The notes beneath the pieces were generated by a model. The model was not told the origin of the DNA. It worked only from the letters and a program-made list of their open reading frames with translations, and did not search any database. From contig OW568883.1 of the NCBI GenBank assembly GCA_938743325.2, positions 434,001-498,000 on the forward strand: 64,000 nucleotides of DNA, written 5' to 3'. Made by a program: the position numbers and the translations under genes. Positions within the stretch are counted from its first letter, which is position 1. The number at the start of each line of letters is the position of its first letter. Shown here in pieces: positions 61,125-64,000 of this stretch. The stretch comes from Pycnococcus provasolii (taxonomy: Eukaryota; Chlorophyta; Pseudoscourfieldiophyceae; Pseudoscourfieldiales; Pycnococcaceae).

Positions 61125-63239
61125 TTAAGGCACCCACGCAGGCGCACCTCCACCACCGCCGACGCGTCTTGTGGGACGACGAAGCGCAGGCTCAAAGTCA
61201 GGCTCGTTCCACGACGGGGCAACGTAAGGTCGAGCAATCTCAATCAATTCACTGCTCAGCCGTGCAAAGGCACGAAGGGCGTCGTCTTTCTCGCGAAGTG
61301 CTGCAGCCATTGCACCAGCGTCCTCAATCTCGTCGTCGGCAAGGCTTGCTAGAAGCGCACGGCGCGCACGCGGGTTGGGACTTGCCGATCGGCGAGGGCG
61401 CTGCACCACATTTTCGCGGCCACGTGCAGGAGGGCTTGCCGATCGGCGTCGACGACCCGACGGCTGTGCTAGCCTCGTTGACGCGCTAGATGGTCTCGTT
61501 GATGCCGCCGCCGCCGCCGCCGCCCCCGAAAAGGACGTTCCACCGCTGATCAGCGAACTGCGCGCGAGGCGGGCCATGGCAAGCTCACGCTCGCGAAGGG
61601 CAGCTTCGAGGCGCCGGCGTTCCTCGCTTGGCGATCCGTACGATGCTGGTGGCGATGCTGCGCGCACACGCGGTGGCATGACGATCGGACTCTGCGGATT
61701 GGCAGTGTGCAGCTCCGGCGCGGACGTCTCGCGCCCGGGTGCGGGAGGTGGCCATCGCACGCGGCTCATTCCCGCCTGCGAGCCGAGCGCAGCGAGAGCT
61801 GCGTATGCGCCCGTGAGTTGTGCACGAGAACCGGATGTGGACTGCATTGGCAGTGAGAAACTGTCTTCCGGCGGTGCTGCACCAGAATTCGTTGCTGTCG
61901 TCGTCGCCATCGTCGCAGCGGCAGCTGCTGTGGCAAAGTCGGCAGGACTAGCTGGAACAGGCGTCGGCGATCGCGAGGAGGATGCGGCTGCTGCCGCTGA
62001 GGCGGCGGCAGCGGCGGCGGCGGCGGCGGCGGCAGACTGGCTTGCCGCCTCCGCGTCAGCTTCCGCTCGTCTGCGCCCCTCATCCGCCGCCAAGGCGAGT
62101 GATCGCGCATCGCTTGCCGCCGCCTCTGCCGCTGCAATGCGTGCTTCAAGTGCATTCGTAGCTGCCGTCGTGGATGGATCGAATGTCTTGTTCGCCGAAG
62201 GTACGGCCGAGGCTACCGCTGCCGCCGCCGCACGCCCTTCCGCCTCCCGTAGCTTCATGGCGAGGCTTGATGCCTCCTCCTGTGCCCTACGCCGTGCCTC
62301 CTCAGATTCGCTCACTTGCTTCTCAGCCTTCTCCGCACGCCGCCGCCATCTCGCAAGTTCCTTTTCGAGTCGTTCGTTCTCAGCCATTGCCGCGGCGACG
62401 CGAGCCGCCGCATCCGCGCTGTCGTCTGCAGACGCCGCGCGTGCCGCCTCGGCGACATCCTCGGCATCCGCAAGACTCTGCTCCGCCTCCTCGGCGCGCC
62501 GCTCCGCTTCCGCCGCGGTCTGCTCGGCAGCCTGCACGCGCGCCTCAGCTCGTTCGGCCTGTTCGCGTGCTCGCTTCACCGCCGACGTTGCGGCATCTCG
62601 CTGCCTCTCCATATTTTCCAGCTGGCGCGACATCGTCTCCGTTTTCTCTCGAAGCGTTGCTAGTTCGATGGCAAGTTCGGCTGCCGCCGCGGCACGCCCT
62701 TCGTCGTCGTCGTCGTCGCCGCCGCCAGCGATTCTCTCCGCCTCGAGCTGTGCGATGCGTGCCCTCGCCTCCTTGAGAGCTGCTCTTGTGTGTTCTAATC
62801 TCGCGGCGGCGGCGGCGTTGATGGGTGGAACGACGCTTGGCCTTCCCGGTTCGTTCGCGTTCTTGGGTGGGCTCGTGACGAAGCTCGGACCGTCGAACGA
62901 CGACTCGTTGTCGAAAGCCGCGGACGAGCTTACGGATGCGGCCGGCGACGCGGGCGAGGCGTACGGCTGACCGCCGAGGTTGTTCGCTGAGGCCTGAGAA
63001 CTGTGAGCACTTATGTTGGCCGCACCGAGCAGGTTGCGTCCAAGTTGCAGGTGGTGTGCTGGATTGCGTCCTCCGTGTCCATGTCCATGCGAGGTGGTTG
63101 GTCGTGCAGGCGAGGACTGAAATCCCTGAAATCCTCCTTCCTTACCTGTTTGCCCAGTGACTGAACTGTGACTGAAGTCTCCATTACCACCCGGTGCACC
63201 ACCACCACCTGAAGAACGCAGCTCACGCGCGAGTCTCAT
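61125..63239 (-). CDS. Coiled-coil protein, unknown function
   Basis: 704 residues from the ATG at 63239 (MRLARELRSSGG). After a Gly/Ser-rich head, residues about 150-410 form a continuous Ala/Glu/Arg-rich coiled coil rich in heptads (AERIAG, ELATLREKTETMSRQLENMERQ, EQAERAEARVQAAEQ). Pro/Ser-rich linkers follow. Two similar helical blocks near the end (ALRERELAMARLARSS and ALREKDDALRAFARLSS) look like an internal duplication. The tail is Gly-rich. Structural or scaffold roles are likely; no family named. The long frame on the opposite strand is its shadow. Confidence 0.75.
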   Translation of the reverse strand: MRLARELRSSGGGGAPGGNGDFSHSSVTGQTGKEGGFQGFQSSPARPTTSHGHGHGGRNPAHHLQLGRNLLGAANISAHSSQASANNLGGQPYASPASPAASVSSSAAFDNESSFDGPSFVTSPPKNANEPGRPSVVPPINAAAAARLEHTRAALKEARARIAQLEAERIAGGGDDDDDEGRAAAAAELAIELATLREKTETMSRQLENMERQRDAATSAVKRAREQAERAEARVQAAEQTAAEAERRAEEAEQSLADAEDVAEAARAASADDSADAAARVAAAMAENERLEKELARWRRRAEKAEKQVSESEEARRRAQEEASSLAMKLREAEGRAAAAAVASAVPSANKTFDPSTTAATNALEARIAAAEAAASDARSLALAADEGRRRAEADAEAASQSAAAAAAAAAAASAAAAASSSRSPTPVPASPADFATAAAAATMATTTATNSGAAPPEDSFSLPMQSTSGSRAQLTGAYAALAALGSQAGMSRVRWPPPAPGRETSAPELHTANPQSPIVMPPRVRAASPPASYGSPSEERRRLEAALRERELAMARLARSSLISGGTSFSGAAAAAAASTRPSSASTRLAQPSGRRRRSASPPARGRENVVQRPRRSASPNPRARRALLASLADDEIEDAGAMAAALREKDDALRAFARLSSELIEIARPYVAPSWNEPDFEPALRRPTRRVGGGGGAPAWVP

Positions 63240-63765
63240 AAAGGAACCACTCACTGGTCACCACCAAGATAAGACAAAGTAAGAGGCCAACAAGCTTACA
63301 GTATCTAAGGTTAGATACAGTGATACCGTACAGTAAGAGCCACCTAGGAAGGTAGTACTAGTGCTTATGTACCACCTAAGGTAACTACTTAGACTAAGAG
63401 TGCCAGACTGGTCAACAACAGTAATGTTAAGAATCAATGAGCACACAAGAACCACCCAGGGGCAGGATGTCCCACAAAGGGGCACACTTCACAATCAACA
63501 ACAAGCTCCTGACACAGCTGTGAATATAAGGCGTTTGTATAAGGCTTGCCCTACTTACTAACCCTTACTTATTATAAATATTATAACACTACTACTCCCA
63601 GTTAACTACTCTTAGGATGGAAAGCGGTCTCGTTTCCAAATGGCGAACGACAAATGGCGAACGCTTGAAAGAATGGTTTGACTTTTTCTGAAATGGCGAA
63701 ATGGCGGGACCCAACAAAAAGCAAAGAAGGGGGCAAGTGGATCCAGAGGGGTCACCAGAGGGAAC
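63240..63765. other. Spacer rich in CCTAAGG/ACCTAGG words
   Basis: About 525 bp without coding potential. It is dense in short CTAAGG/CCTAGG motifs near 63298-63405, which resemble the stretch at 17740-17935, and contains two copies of CAAATGGCGAACG near 63637-63665. Confidence 0.5.
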
Positions 63766-64000
63766 TAGTAACCCTAGCACTAACCCTAACCCTAATGCCC
63801 TAATGCCCTAATGCCCTAATGCCCTAATGCCCTAATATTAGCCTGGGACAAATAACTGGGGCAAGCCAGCCAGCCAGGGGGGGGGACAAATAATGGGGGG
63901 CCCTCCAGAGCAATCTGGACAGGAGAACTACGTAGTAGGAACCCTAGCCCTAACCCTAACCCTAATACCCTAATGCCCTAATGCCCTAATAATATTAGCC
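63766..64000 (+). repeat. Telomere-like CCCTAA / CCCTAATG repeats, duplicated block
   Basis: Two blocks (63778-63844 and 63946-64000) share the layout CCCTAACCCTAACCCTAAT, then repeated CCCTAATG, then TATTAGCC, separated by about 100 bp. The CCCTAA orientation at the right end of this strand is opposite to that of a right-hand telomere. Confidence 0.85.

Noticed and set aside
61375-62970. 531-codon plus-strand Ala/Ser-rich frame
   Set aside because: Shadow of the coiled-coil gene on the minus strand, which has heptads and a proper start.

Overview
The window looks like nuclear DNA of a green alga, probably a compact-genome prasinophyte or other chlorophyte. The beta-tubulin, including its acidic tail, is close to chlorophyte beta-tubulin. 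Several proteins carry probable plastid or thylakoid-lumen targeting (Tat-type glyoxalase, mTERF-like protein, 2Fe-2S ferredoxin). Most genes are long single open frames, including a 12-kb ATM gene. The few introns found share a GTACG[T/C] donor and usually an AACAACAG or AATAG acceptor. Species identity cannot be settled from sequence alone.

Layout. 0.2-4.5 kb (minus): a possible NLR-type sensor with a myristoylation motif, TIR-like 'SHAW' domain, NACHT-type NTPase and fourteen nearly identical WD40 repeats. 5.3-7.4 kb (minus): beta-tubulin in three exons, the first only 9 nt. 8.8-10.8 kb: a polyQ/polyS protein with KEN-box and Cy-type motifs, then a small RCC1/BTB-like fragment. 10.8-17.1 kb: a multi-EF-hand protein, a GC-rich minisatellite, a small unknown and a Pro/Ser-rich unknown. 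18.1-22.6 kb: a receptor-like protein with leucine-rich repeats, one transmembrane helix and three cyclase-homology domains. 22.9-31 kb: a CoA-binding protein, a CW-zinc-finger protein with Claspin/Mrc1-like sequence, RPA1 with low-complexity inserts, and SURF6/Rrp14. 31.8-33.2 kb: a truncated reverse transcriptase-RNase H fragment bounded by strong palindromes. 33.4-45.3 kb: ATM kinase. 45.9-50.7 kb: an RRM gene overlapped antisense by a receptor-L-domain fragment, then an intact seven-exon receptor-L-domain surface protein in which each of the last repeats has its own exon. 51.3-52.4 kb and 54.5-56.5 kb: LTR-retrotransposon remnants. Rab7 and an mTERF-like gene lie between them. 56.7-63.2 kb: 2Fe-2S ferredoxin, GST-like protein, lumenal glyoxalase-like protein, SANT protein and a coiled-coil protein. 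63.24-64 kb: spacer and telomere-like CCCTAA repeats.

Themes. Three genome-maintenance genes (Claspin-like CW protein, RPA1, ATM) sit within about 22 kb. The most unusual items are the homogenised WD40 array on the sensor, whose variation falls at a few positions per repeat as in fungal allorecognition NWD genes; the three-domain cyclase in which the first and third domains carry complementary catalytic residues; and the exon-per-repeat L-domain gene in an otherwise intron-poor region. Coordinates start at an ATG where one was found; alternative starts are named.
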